Part shown: positions 24,764 through 27,918 of the stretch, in pieces | Layout: every line of letters begins with the position of its first letter | Numbering within the stretch: the stretch's first letter is position 1 | NCBI GenBank assembly: GCA_003427395.1 | Contig: BFEA01000163.1 | Span: 2,117,107 to 2,145,024, forward strand | Length of the DNA stretch: 27,918 nt | Source of the DNA: Chara braunii | Lineage: Eukaryota; Streptophyta; Charophyceae; Charales; Characeae | Reading direction: 5' to 3' | Notes under the pieces: generated by a model | Database searches by the model: none | Seen by the model: only the letters and a program-made list of their open reading frames with translations | Told to the model about the DNA's origin: nothing | Translations under genes and position numbers: made by a program

Positions 24764-26085
24764 TCTCTCTCTCTGTCTCTCTGTCTATGTGTGTTCAAGT
24801 TTGTGCTTGTGGGCGTCTGTCTCTCCCTCTCTCTCTTTCACTCTCGCCCGGTCGTTGTACAAGTTCCTGAGCAACTCTATGGCAAAGCTCACACACAACA
24901 CAAAGGGTCAAGTGCTATTGCGTGGAGTTTACTCCCACGTTCGTGACCGACTTCACGACAAAACTCATGCCCGTACTGCATGGAGCTCATAACAAGGGTC
25001 GTGAGTGACTTCACAACAAAGGTCATGACTGCCAGTCCAAAAGTTTGTTTGACAGCTGTTGTGCACGGCGTTCATGTTGGGCACACCACCAGCAGGGAAT
25101 CTCATATATCTCTTGCACTAACTATTTCTGCAGTGGTCTAGAAGAAAAACTGAGAAGCGAATGTGAAGAAATACAAAAGATGAAAGGAATAATGTCCCTC
25201 AGAATCAACCATCGTCAACCGATTACCCTTCTTTTTCCATTTCTGTGGAGTCTTCTTCTTCCTACCGTCCGTTGCAGGTTGCTGTGCCCATCCTAGCTTA
25301 GCCTCCAAATCCAAGGCCTTCTTGCTGAAGGAGTCAAGAGTATTGGAAAGATCATGGATCTCGGTCTGATTCCCCTCAGAATCAACCATCTTCAACCCCT
25401 CTTTTCTAGGTCACTTTCTAGCCTCACCCTGATATGTAAACTCACACATAGTCAAGAGAAGCTAACTCGGTGTCCTCCTCTGGTCTTATGACTCAGTTCA
25501 TTGAAGATCGAGGAGCAACCTAGCATCTACTGTTACGAACCAGCCCATCCCTACATACTAGCACTACATCTTTCATCTTACTTTGATGCCTCTACTACCA
25601 CAACGTAAATATGCAGACCACAACAAAAGAGATGAATCTTCTTCTCCACTGCTTAGGTCAGTAACCACTGCTGGTTTGAGTCCCACACCTTGTTGAAGGA
25701 AGTGATCATGTGCCAAAGGTTAAAATGCCCATGAGAAGGAACAACTTGGCATTCCAGGAATAACCAAATGACAGACTTGATGTAACCGTTTTCTATCCTA
25801 TCATCGTTAGAAGTCTGAAGGCTTTGATATGATGCACACACAGTTGATGAAGGTCTCAAATGGCAACGAAGAAATGGGAAGGTGGGGGGGGATTGTTCAC
25901 TGTTACAAACTGATTTTAAAGGGAGCAGCAATGGAAAGGAACTGACAAAGTGACATGTTGGCATGTTGGCATGTGGCTCTGCATAATTGTGAAGAGCTGG
26001 TGGACCTTCGTTGAGGGAATACAATTATGACAGCATCTATGGAAAACGTGCCCTTGGCTTGTTGTACAAGGCTGTTCTGGAGCAG
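1533..26085 (+). CDS. FGT1: Strawberry-notch/FORGETTER1-like protein (PHD finger + helicase C-terminal region), partial, 8 exons
   Basis: Joined exons 1533-1705, 12845-12938, 14465-14562, 19666-19729, 20162-20233, 21157-21263, 23555-23650 and 25995-26085 total 795 nt and read as 265 codons without a stop. Every junction is GT-AG and every phase matches its neighbour. The product begins in a PHD finger and runs through [61 protein letters not shown] and [15 protein letters not shown], the colinear hallmark blocks of the SBNO family C-terminal helicase region. Established knowledge: SBNO/FGT1 proteins are nuclear superfamily-2 helicase-like regulators; plant FGT1 acts with chromatin remodellers in heat-stress memory. 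Inference: this is the streptophyte-type orthologue because a PHD finger precedes the helicase block. The N-terminal DExD/H lobe, start codon, last exons and stop were not found here. Introns of 0.4-11.1 kb are full of transposable elements. Family assignment is very secure; exact function in this organism is inferred. Confidence 0.93.
2018..2316. mobile_element. hAT-like MITE, 299 bp, intact with 8-bp TSD
   Basis: Terminal inverted repeats CTAGGCTACCAG (left) and CTGGTAGCCTAG (right) are perfect over 12 bp and continue imperfectly through CCCGGGTC / GACCCGGG-type sequence. Flanking direct repeats ATTCTCTC lie at 2010-2017 and 2317-2324, an 8-bp target duplication as made by hAT transposases. 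The interior is A/T-rich (poly-A near 2100-2150) with no coding capacity. Two broken relatives lie at 5419-5606 and about 6049-6254. The superfamily is inferred from TSD length and small size; no transposase is present. Confidence 0.85.
2430..3300 (+). repeat. left arm of a dispersed inverted-repeat pair
   Basis: GTGCCCGCCCTAAGTGAAGG, the later CAGTTGGTTG and ACCGGAAGCTTCTGG, and TGGGCGCCGAGCGCCA near 3192 recur in the same order, diverged and reverse-complemented, between about 7530 and 6550. Each arm is roughly 0.9-1 kb, which fits two related LTRs or element ends inserted head to head. No clean termini or target duplication were found. It contains a direct repeat of about 24 bp (CCTGGACTCTATGTTGGTGA, copies starting at 3223 and 3247) and a doubled CCAAAAAGCAGGCCT near 2607 and 2629. 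Confidence 0.55.
3804..4470. repeat. cluster of foldback (hairpin) MITE-like elements
   Basis: The motif ACTACTCACCAAATGTGCA and its inverse GGTGAGTAGT alternate. The first unit (about 3804-3916) starts GCTCCACTACTCACC and ends GGTGAGTAGTCGAGC, giving TIRs of about 27 bp around a core of about 60 bp. The second spans about 3966-4047 and the third about 4098-4262. A half unit begins near 4375. The spacers are also related (GCACAGGGACCATGGTCCCT-type at about 4275, similar near 3932 and 4348). This looks like repeated insertion or tandem amplification of one foldback element. No coding capacity. Confidence 0.7.
4557..5018 (+). mobile_element. solo LTR (TGTTACGG...GTTACA) with 5-bp TSD
   Basis: It starts TGTTACGGACTCCGCCAGGG and ends GCGCGTTACA, flanked by CTGCC at 4552-4556 and 5019-5023, a 5-bp target duplication typical of LTR retrotransposons. 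The start, the GGGCTCGATCCCTGGTC and GGCGCCA motifs, and the CGTCGAGTGAGTG plus CT-rich end match the 5' LTR at 8061-8658, so it is the same family or a close subfamily. No internal domain follows, consistent with LTR-LTR recombination. Confidence 0.8.
5024..5418 (+). other. intronic sequence, nothing recognised
   Basis: GC-rich then T-rich intron sequence downstream of the solo LTR's target duplication. TATAATAAGA at 5201 resembles a TATA element but has no gene attached. I see no conserved coding frame. Confidence 0.5.
5419..5606 (+). mobile_element. left-truncated copy of the CTAGGCTACCAG MITE
   Basis: From the poly-A through GCAGAAAAATAAACTGAAC and the AGGGTCACATC-AAATTCTTTACC block to the right terminus GTAGCCTAG, it follows the intact element at 2018-2316 in the same orientation. 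The left TIR half is missing, so no TSD can be called. Confidence 0.75.
5607..6048 (+). other. intronic sequence with a weak minus-strand B-box-like motif
   Basis: It contains poly-T near 5628 and a CA-rich stretch near 5950. CTGGGTTCGAGCCCC reads on the minus strand at about 6033-6047, like the T-loop/B box of tRNA-derived SINEs. No matching A box or tRNA fold was seen. Otherwise unremarkable. Confidence 0.3.
6049..6254 (-). mobile_element. inverted, truncated copy of the CTAGGCTACCAG MITE
   Basis: Reads on the minus strand: TTTGGTAAAGAGTTTCGATG, GACCCTGAGGCA and GTTCAGTTTATTTTTCTGCA are reverse complements of the conserved centre of the 2018-2316 element. Its outer GC-rich end, GACCCGGGCGGCCCGGCTGG, is also recognisable, but the terminal bases are altered (TCGCCTG instead of TAGCCTAG). 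The other end breaks off at about 6049. Confidence 0.75.
6550..7530 (-). repeat. right arm of the dispersed inverted-repeat pair
   Basis: On the minus strand this carries CCGCCCTAAAGTGAAGGCGG (near 7472), the CAGTTGGTTG segment (near 7380), CCGGAAGCTACTGGAAGCTT (near 7130) and TGGGCGCTGGGCGCCA (near 6690), in the same order as the left arm at 2430-3300. No open frame here has recognisable similarity to a protein. Confidence 0.55.
7531..8060 (+). other. intronic sequence, nothing coding recognised
   Basis: T-rich in the middle (7768-7807). A short segment CCACGCTTCCTTCCGTCTGG (near 7908) resembles CCACGCTTCCTTCCATTATG near 23826, with the match continuing for about 15 bp, hinting at a dispersed repeat. 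The last five bases before the retrotransposon are AAAGG. Confidence 0.4.
8061..8658 (+). repeat. 5' LTR of the gypsy element
   Basis: Begins TGTTACGGACTC, ends GTCTCGTCACA, immediately before the primer-binding site. It shares its first part, to about 8440, with the 3' LTR at 12210. It differs by carrying a 47-bp-period partial duplication (copies starting at 8081 and 8128) that includes the hairpin GCGGGTTACCACCCGC. A pure CT tract occupies 8555-8636. ACTTAAGTCCGGACTC at about 8369 is a promoter-region candidate. Confidence 0.85.
8660..8671 (+). other. primer-binding site, initiator tRNA-Met type
   Basis: TCGTATCGGAGC lies one base after the LTR end and matches 10 of 12 positions of TGGTATCAGAGC, the usual plant LTR-retrotransposon site complementary to the 3' end of initiator tRNA-Met. 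Confidence 0.75.
9115..9501 (+). pseudogene. gag remnant with zinc knuckle broken by two stops
   Basis: From ATG at 9115 ([20 protein letters not shown]) the frame runs to 9474. It ends in CFRCR, then TAA TGA, then GHLQTDC. Ignoring the two adjacent stops, the spacing is exactly C-x2-C-x4-H-x4-C (codons 9460-9501), a retroviral-type CCHC zinc knuckle. About 180 nt of polypyrimidine-rich leader (8935-9110) precedes it. The fragment is much shorter than a complete gypsy Gag, so the capsid region is probably deleted. Confidence 0.75.
9656..10138 (+). pseudogene. retropepsin (protease) remnant
   Basis: The frame contains [19 protein letters not shown], which aligns with the gypsy protease active-site region. 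The catalytic Asp-Ser/Thr-Gly is replaced by Asn-Ile-Gly (about 10000-10010), so the site is dead. After about 10080 the open frame shifts relative to the continuation at 10083 onward ([19 protein letters not shown]). N-terminal to it is a Ser/Pro-rich linker. Confidence 0.75.
10083..10973 (+). pseudogene. reverse transcriptase, first part (Ty3/gypsy)
   Basis: The 296-codon open frame carries [20 protein letters not shown], the [20 protein letters not shown] block and [22 protein letters not shown] motifs typical of Ty3/gypsy. About ten residues normally found between KYPL and GAKYF are missing in frame. Near 10928 a one-base loss throws the frame, so the following motif is read out of frame and the ORF stops at 10973. 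The RT continues in another frame from about 10970. Confidence 0.92.
10970..11190 (+). pseudogene. reverse transcriptase, second part with YLDD
   Basis: [20 protein letters not shown] holds the YxDD catalytic motif (YLDD, about 11017), followed by [20 protein letters not shown] and a YLGHIV segment. These are the palm and thumb-start motifs that follow the first RT part. The frame shifts again near 11200. Confidence 0.92.
11200..11605 (+). pseudogene. RT connection and RNase H start, frameshifted
   Basis: One frame carries [20 protein letters not shown] (from about 11299). After the A7 run at 11374-11380 the other frame carries [20 protein letters not shown], the RNase H first-aspartate motif (TDAS), then AIGVIVSQ. 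The sequence loses similarity after about 11500 and stops at 11605. Most of RNase H and all of integrase are absent. Confidence 0.85.
11790..12050 (+). repeat. 46-bp tandem array (92-bp dimer) before the 3' LTR
   Basis: TTAGTTCATCAGTAGGA-type units have their TAG at 11794, 11840, 11886, 11932 and 11978, a 46-bp period, with a shortened last step to 12008. Alternate units share ACCACCCTGTTCCCC versus ATTACCCCGTTCCC endings, so the higher-order unit is about 92 bp. It sits where gypsy elements have a 3' non-coding region. Confidence 0.88.
12195..12206 (+). other. polypurine tract
   Basis: AGAGGAAGGGGA lies three bases before the TGTTACGG start of the 3' LTR, the expected position of the plus-strand primer. 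Confidence 0.8.
12210..12545 (+). repeat. 3' LTR, right-truncated
   Basis: TGTTACGGACTCAGTCAGGG through TCAGTCTTCGGCCTCAGTGC to about 12545 matches the 5' LTR with scattered substitutions and lacks its internal 47-bp duplication. The CT-rich terminal quarter is missing; unrelated intron sequence with an A10 run follows. The GCGGGTTACCACCCGC hairpin is preserved. Because the end is lost, no target duplication matching AAAGG can be verified. Confidence 0.85.
12845..12938 (+). CDS. FGT1: FGT1-like exon b: linker helix and [14 protein letters not shown] block
   Basis: Acceptor ATTGCAG at 12844, donor GACCAG|GTATCT at 12939. One base completes the Arg codon left by exon a; then 31 codons follow, ending in phase 0. 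The block [12 protein letters not shown] is strongly diagnostic of plant SBNO/FGT1 proteins and immediately precedes [12 protein letters not shown] in the family. The exon lies about 300 bp downstream of the truncated 3' LTR in intron 1, so the retrotransposon sits entirely within the intron. Confidence 0.93.
12939..13882 (+). other. intron 2, left part: nothing recognised
   Basis: Low-complexity T and G runs (13038-13053, 13503-13517) and otherwise unique-looking intron sequence. No conserved frame or repeat was found. Confidence 0.4.
13883..14261. mobile_element. Mutator-like MITE, 379 bp, long TIRs
   Basis: The left end GGGATAGTTTGCAAAATACC and the right end, reverse-complemented, GGGATAATTTGCAAAATACC stay alignable for about 80 bp (including ATGCCAAAATGCCCCT and AAGATGTGGGT). 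Flanks are TTTATCTTA (13874-13882) and TTTATCTTG (14262-14270), a 9-bp duplication with one mismatch. Long TIRs with 9-bp TSDs and no coding capacity indicate a Mutator-type non-autonomous element. It lies 73 bp upstream of the degenerate exon copy. Confidence 0.85.
14335..14388 (+). pseudogene. degenerate tandem copy of the first 54 nt of exon c
   Basis: The 54 nt encode [18 protein letters not shown], against [18 protein letters not shown] at the start of the real exon 130 bp downstream. Intron sequence just upstream is duplicated too: GCCAGAGAATGAACCA near 14307 recurs as GCGCCAGAGAAATGAACCA near 14405. The copy is followed by CAG|GTAGCT, a usable donor, and preceded by GGTACAG without a good pyrimidine tract. 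Its length is a multiple of three and both ends are phase 0, so it could only be spliced in frame together with, not instead of, the real exon. Several replacements at family-conserved positions point to a decaying duplicate. Confidence 0.75.
14465..14562 (+). CDS. FGT1: FGT1-like exon c: [12 protein letters not shown] segment
   Basis: Acceptor TTTTTCATGCAG at 14464, donor AAATAC|GTAAGT at 14563; phase 0 at the start, two bases left over at the end. It encodes [20 protein letters not shown] followed by [11 protein letters not shown], the segment that opens the SBNO helicase C-terminal domain. It lies about 200 bp downstream of a Mutator-like MITE and directly behind a broken duplicate of itself. 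Confidence 0.95.
14563..15110 (+). other. intron 3, first part: nothing recognised
   Basis: A repeated AAATACGTTAAG/ACATACGTTAAGG pair lies near 14885 and 14928. No coding similarity seen. Confidence 0.4.
15111..15234 (+). repeat. GGTACTATGTGG-type minisatellite, cluster 1
   Basis: Degenerate units of about 19-21 bp approximating GGGCGGTACTATGTGGACTG repeat here. Related clusters occur at about 15838-15902, 16010-16185 and 16889-16972, each near CA-rich sequence, suggesting copies of one element with internal subrepeats. Confidence 0.65.
15838..15902 (+). repeat. GGTACTATGTGG-type minisatellite, cluster 2
   Basis: CGGTAGCATTGGACTGGGCG, then GGCACCATGTGGGGCGGGCC and ATCCTATGTGGACTGGATGG, followed by CA repeats; same unit as cluster 1. 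Confidence 0.6.
16010..16185 (+). repeat. GGTACTATGTGG-type minisatellite, cluster 3
   Basis: The longest cluster, about nine degenerate units including GGTACTATGTGGAGTGGGTG and CCACTATGTGCGCTGGGTGG. Confidence 0.65.
16269..16321 (+). repeat. GAA-rich microsatellite
   Basis: Imperfect AGAAGAAGAAGAA runs in purine-rich sequence. Confidence 0.7.
16889..16972 (+). repeat. GGTACTATGTGG-type minisatellite, cluster 4
   Basis: Four diverged units (for example GGCACTACGTGGGCTGGCCG). A C10 run follows at about 16988. Confidence 0.55.
17214..17366 (+). repeat. dispersed repeat, GGCTGAGGGTCACA family, copy 1
   Basis: GTAGAATTTTGCAATGCAAA, then CTTTCGGCTGAGGGTCACAA, then A-rich and CCCCTTT-rich sequence follow the same order as 22153-22315. 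Probably two copies of one non-coding element. The CTGAGGGTCACA core is also loosely shared with the hAT-like MITE centre. Confidence 0.6.
17367..18823 (+). other. intron 3, middle: no gene recognised
   Basis: It includes a 38-bp-period direct repeat (ACGGCTCGCTGC-TCGGGCGACCAT at 17842 and 17880), A-rich sequence near 17770-17830, and a TATA-like TATATAAG at 18633 preceded by GC-rich sequence, which could be a remnant LTR or promoter. No conserved protein. Confidence 0.4.
18824..18905 (+). repeat. three G-box-like palindromic units
   Basis: GCTGACGTGGCAGCTGCCACG at 18824, a similar unit at 18852 ending CCACGTG, and a decayed unit at 18883 (GCTGATGTGGCGGCTGCA), about 28-31 bp apart. The first two are near-perfect palindromes with ACGTGGC/GCCACGT cores, the sequence bound by plant bZIP factors. 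Whether they act here is unknown. Confidence 0.6.
19531..19559 (+). repeat. GT microsatellite
   Basis: Uninterrupted (GT)14 about 100 bp upstream of exon d; the rest of 18906-19665 shows no recognisable gene or repeat. Confidence 0.9.
19666..19729 (+). CDS. FGT1: FGT1-like exon d: [21 protein letters not shown]
   Basis: Acceptor TCTATTCAG at 19665, donor CACAAG|GTACTC at 19730. One base completes a Thr codon from exon c; 21 codons follow, ending in phase 0. The sequence matches the family segment between the YQ-RNT motif and the ISEAAS block (NIHEKQ-FM-G-K pattern). Confidence 0.93.
20162..20233 (+). CDS. FGT1: FGT1-like exon e: helicase motif V-like block
   Basis: Acceptor CATGGCAG at 20161, donor AACAAG|GTACAC at 20234; exactly 24 codons, phase 0 at both ends. 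It encodes [20 protein letters not shown] then APNK. The [15 protein letters not shown] core is the family's counterpart of superfamily-2 helicase motif V. Intron d/e, only 432 bp, is the shortest in this gene. Confidence 0.95.
20789..21112 (+). repeat. two-copy tandem duplication upstream of exon f
   Basis: ATGGCCAATTTCAGAT recurs at 20841 and 20994, and CAAAGGGTACATCTAGATTG at 20895 recurs as CAAAGGGTACATCTTGATTG at 21064. The period is 153-169 bp, the copies are clearly diverged and each ends in a TGGTTGGT-rich stretch. The second copy stops about 45 bp before exon f. Confidence 0.75.
21157..21263 (+). CDS. FGT1: FGT1-like exon f: [21 protein letters not shown], helicase motif VI-like
   Basis: Acceptor CTACGCAG at 21156, donor TTTAG|GTAAAT at 21264; 35 codons plus two bases. 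It begins [12 protein letters not shown] and holds the motif VI-like Q-x2-G-R-x2-R signature within [11 protein letters not shown], followed by ANAPQF. This is the most conserved block of the SBNO family and it is intact, which argues the gene is functional despite its intron load. Confidence 0.96.
21264..21980 (+). other. intron 6, first part: nothing recognised
   Basis: A short (TTC)n run at 21388-21403 and ATCATGATAATTATCAT-type palindromic sequence near 21493. No coding similarity. Confidence 0.4.
22110..22156. repeat. 47-nt near-perfect hairpin
   Basis: The left arm starts ACAACATATTTCTTT and the right arm ends AAAGAAATATGTTGT: 22-bp stem, one mismatch, AAA loop. It directly precedes the GGCTGAGGGTCAC repeat (22153 onward) and may mark the end of that element. 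Confidence 0.8.
22153..22315 (+). repeat. dispersed repeat, GGCTGAGGGTCACA family, copy 2
   Basis: GTCCAGAATTGCAATGTGAT, then TTTTGGCTGAGGGTCACTAC and the A-rich and CCCCTTT-rich tail correspond to 17214-17366. Confidence 0.6.
22607..23086 (+). CDS. unrecognised open frame: two 41/42-residue repeats plus hydrophobic segment
   Basis: The frame is open from just after a TAG at 22598 to the stop at 23084. The stated 5' end is a GTG; the first in-frame ATG lies inside repeat 1, so it may be an exon rather than a whole gene. Residues 28-68 and 69-110 are tandem repeats beginning [16 protein letters not shown] and ending [10 protein letters not shown]. The repeats differ by three synonymous base changes and one added Ser codon. 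Residues 112-125 ([14 protein letters not shown]) could be a membrane segment. It sits inside FGT1 intron 6, sense strand. I recognise no family. It could equally be a recent non-coding duplication that happens to be in frame. Confidence 0.35.
   Translation: MHDQCVFTQFTATYPRVLGQQGKCLRRQNSGIVFSRIHSMRYWLTKLSALSVEEGAGKEDGHSWWSSVQNSGIVFSRIHSMRYWLTKLSSALSVEEGAGKEDGHSWWSSVTVAAIVLLLILVLCCRRAPYICALVVNCYAGMVSERMARSELQRSGKIL
23087..23554 (+). other. end of intron 6: nothing recognised
   Basis: No repeat or conserved frame apparent. Confidence 0.4.
23555..23650 (+). CDS. FGT1: FGT1-like exon g: [24 protein letters not shown]
   Basis: Acceptor CTTGTCCTAG at 23554, donor AGAAG|GTCAGT at 23651. One base completes an Arg codon, 31 codons follow and two bases remain. 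It encodes [20 protein letters not shown], continuing [11 protein letters not shown], a highly conserved block C-terminal to motif VI. Confidence 0.95.
24530..24840 (+). repeat. CT microsatellites
   Basis: (CT)n-rich tracts at 24530-24577, shorter runs to 24611, and 24665-24777 with CTAT interruptions. The rest of intron 7 left of this (23651-24529) shows no gene; CCACGCTTCCTTCC near 23826 resembles 7908. Confidence 0.9.
25138..25395 (-). pseudogene. coding-like minus-strand fragment, family unknown
   Basis: On the minus strand, an 85-codon frame begins [20 protein letters not shown], continues with a charged, heptad-like helix ([20 protein letters not shown]), a basic Lys-rich patch, and a second MVDSEG. 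The bases GGTTGATTCTGAGGG at both MVDSEG sites form a direct repeat of about 25 bp. Composition is more protein-like than its surroundings, which suggests a retroelement or captured-gene fragment. No family recognised; it may be chance. Confidence 0.3.
25995..26085 (+). CDS. FGT1: FGT1-like exon h: [20 protein letters not shown]
   Basis: Acceptor TTGTGAAG at 25994 (weak pyrimidine tract), donor GAGCAG|GTATGG at 26086. One base completes Arg, then 30 codons end in phase 0. The AGxPSL-x-x-YNYDS pattern and the following [16 protein letters not shown] match the plant FGT1 segment directly after GALTQGDRR. An alternative acceptor, TTGAG at 26013, would also keep the frame but would drop the conserved AGGPSL, so the upstream acceptor is preferred. 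The next family exon is not recognisable before the window ends. Confidence 0.88.
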
Positions 26086-27470
26086 GTATGGTGCTAATGA
26101 ATGTTGGGGTTTTGTCTGTTTTTCTTTTTGTAACTGCAAGGCAATGGCATGCAGGTTTGCATTCATTATCACTACAAGGATGTGCGTCAGTTTCAGTTAT
26201 CACTGTTACTACACTACCGACGTTAACGCAGTTGGGCTGCAGGGGTGACTTTTTGCAGTTCTGCTGCAAAGTTTTTTCCTTACTCCTTTTGATATTGGAC
26301 TGATCTCATCGATTGATGAACAGCTCTCCATTTTTGGTTTGTTGTGACCTCCCATGCTATGCTCGCCAGCAAATGTGCACAGGTTTCGTGTGCATCAGAC
26401 AGGCAAAGGAAGGGAGATCATGAGTTTTGGGGATTATCTTTGTGGTGAGGCCACTGGATTAGAAGTGTTTGCTAAGCAAGGGCTTCTTTTTTGTTTGTCC
26501 ACTATGCTGTTTTGTGTCTGGTTTCGAATAAGCGGTAGTCGATCTCTGTGAATTGCATGCCAGCACCCGGATTTTTTCAGTGGGGGCAGCAGCATACGTT
26601 CTGTGTGGTGTGGTTCTTGGGCCTTTAAGGGTCCATACACTCTCTTTTATTTGCTTTCGTCATCCTTGCACACTGGGCGGACCATTCTCCTCTGTATGCA
26701 GGACATCCATATGCACATTTTGAAACCACGAGGCAGTCACAGGTTGTTTATGTTCGTGTATCGCCAGTGAGGGCAATTCCGTTGATGGTGCAGGCGATGC
26801 CCTCATAGAGCGAAAAGCTGGGCTGGGAGGAATCACATGACCACGTCACCCCAACGTACGGTACAAAATAAGGACACCTGCGACTTTTTTCACCGAATCC
26901 GGCACTGATTCCGGCACATTGTGGCCTTATCCGTTGAAAGTTAAAAATGATCCGTTGAAAGTTAAAAATGATTCAGAGAATAACCCTTGCACAAGGATGA
27001 GGTACACAACTCAAGTAGAAGTACTCCATCAACCCAGCGCATGCACATACATGTAACTGTTAGTGAACAGGTCATGTTATCAAGTCCTGACGGTATACTT
27101 ACGGATACAACACTGCTAGGTACTGTCCCTTCTTTTCCCAAAACCGCGGTATGGCACATTACCCCAGTCATGAGTGAGCAGTATTCACAGTGTCTTTTGC
27201 TAAAGGTATCTGTGGTCGAAATCCTGGTGGGAATAGTATCATCCCCAAGCATTGGCGAAACCGCCCACCCAGTCAGCAGCCAAGCTGGCAACCAAGCCAG
27301 GGGTTGGCAACGGCCACTCAGCTGGGGGTTGGCCACCTGCTTTTTTGTTTTCTTTTGTGAAAGGGCCAACTGGCATGGGTCCCGGTCGGGCTTTGTAGTT
27401 CTTTGTGCGCCTGCCCCGGCTGCCCGTGAATTTTGCCCAGGAAATGTCTAATGTTAAGAGAGAGTTAGGT
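26086..27470 (+). other. sequence after exon h: no further exon recognised
   Basis: It contains a 21-bp tandem repeat (ATCCGTTGAAAGTTAAAAAT unit at 26929 and 26950) and a GC-rich stretch with repeated GGGTTGGC near 27300-27330, probably part of a small element. The next SBNO-family block was not found, so the intron runs on or the exon is too diverged to see. Confidence 0.4.
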
Positions 27471-27918
27471 TCTTCTTCTTCTTCTTCCTTCCTCTTCTGC
27501 CTTCCCTCCTCCTCCTCCTCCTCCTTCTTCCACCACTTCCTCTTCCTCCTCCACTTCCACTTCTTCTTCTTCTTCCTCCACTTTCACTTCTTCCTCCTTC
27601 CTCTTCCTCTTCCTCTTCCTCCTCTTCCTCTTCCACTTCTTCCTCCTCCTCTTCTTCCACCACGTCTTCTTCCTCCTCTTCTTCCACTTCTTCTTCCTCT
27701 TCCTCTTCGTCCGCTTCGTCTTCTTCCTCTTCCTCTTCCTCTTCCACTTCTTCTTCCTCTTCCTCCTCTTCTTCCACCACTTCTTCTTCCTCCTCTTCCA
27801 CCACTTCTTCCTCCTCCTCTTCTTCCACCACTTCTTCCTCCTCTTCTTCCACTTCTTCTTCCTCTTCCTCTTCCTCTTCCACTTCTGCTTCCTCTTCCAC
27901 CACTTCTTCTTCCTCCTC
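27471..27918 (+). repeat. TTC/TCC polypyrimidine tract to the window end
   Basis: Roughly 450 bp of almost pure pyrimidine (TTCTTCCTCCTCTTCC with CCAC interruptions). The minus-strand reading frame is a Glu run with Val every few residues, which I treat as an artefact of the repeat and not as a gene. It continues past the window. Confidence 0.9.

Noticed and set aside
24414-24992. 192-residue frame with Leu/Ser runs
   Set aside because: It arises from CT microsatellites and has no conserved flanks.
26701-26743. Possible exon DIHMHILKPRGSH between TATGCAG and a GT
   Set aside because: No match to the expected next SBNO block; weak borders only.
27454-27903. 149-residue Glu-rich frame on the minus strand
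   Set aside because: It is the translation of a TTC/TCC repeat; any frame of such a tract stays open, so it is not evidence of a gene.

Overview
The window is eukaryotic nuclear DNA: one conserved gene cut into short exons by very long, repeat-filled introns. It looks like the green-plant lineage. The split gene reads as the C-terminal half of a Strawberry-notch/FORGETTER1 (SBNO/FGT1) family protein, and the PHD finger ahead of the helicase C-terminal region is the plant-type arrangement. Multi-kilobase introns, long CT and CA microsatellites, a Ty3/gypsy element and abundant small foldback and TIR elements fit a repeat-rich streptophyte genome. A charophyte alga such as Chara is my best guess, but the species cannot be fixed from this window alone.

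Host gene (+ strand, about 1.5-26.1 kb). Eight exons join in one continuous frame (265 codons, all introns GT-AG, phases consistent): PHD half (1533-1705), linker (12845-12938), [12 protein letters not shown] segment (14465-14562), 19666-19729, helicase motif V-like segment (20162-20233), motif VI-like [11 protein letters not shown] segment (21157-21263), 23555-23650 and 25995-26085. The 5' end (first zinc-ligand pair of the PHD finger, N-terminal helicase lobe) and the 3' end (last C-terminal exons and stop) were not found in the window. A degenerate tandem copy of exon 3 sits at 14335-14388.

Intron 1 (11.1 kb) holds, in order: a hAT-like 299-bp MITE with 8-bp target duplication; one arm of a large inverted-repeat pair; a cluster of foldback elements; a solo LTR with 5-bp target duplication; two broken copies of the same MITE family; the other arm of the inverted pair; and a decayed, integrase-less Ty3/gypsy retrotransposon (8061 to about 12545) with LTRs, PBS, PPT, gag/protease/RT/RNase H remnants and a 46-bp tandem array.

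Intron 2 carries a Mutator-like MITE (13883-14261) and the duplicated exon. Intron 3 (5.1 kb) is rich in a GGTACTATGTGG-type minisatellite, CA/GT and GAA microsatellites, and a short G-box-like palindromic array. Intron 5 has a tandem duplication. Intron 6 has a cluster of CCCGGG-centred palindromes, a 47-nt near-perfect hairpin and a 159-codon open frame containing two 41/42-residue repeats followed by a hydrophobic segment. Intron 7 has long CT tracts and a coding-like minus-strand fragment. The window ends in about 450 bp of pure TTC/TCC polypyrimidine. I recognised no rRNA, tRNA, CRISPR or prokaryotic features.
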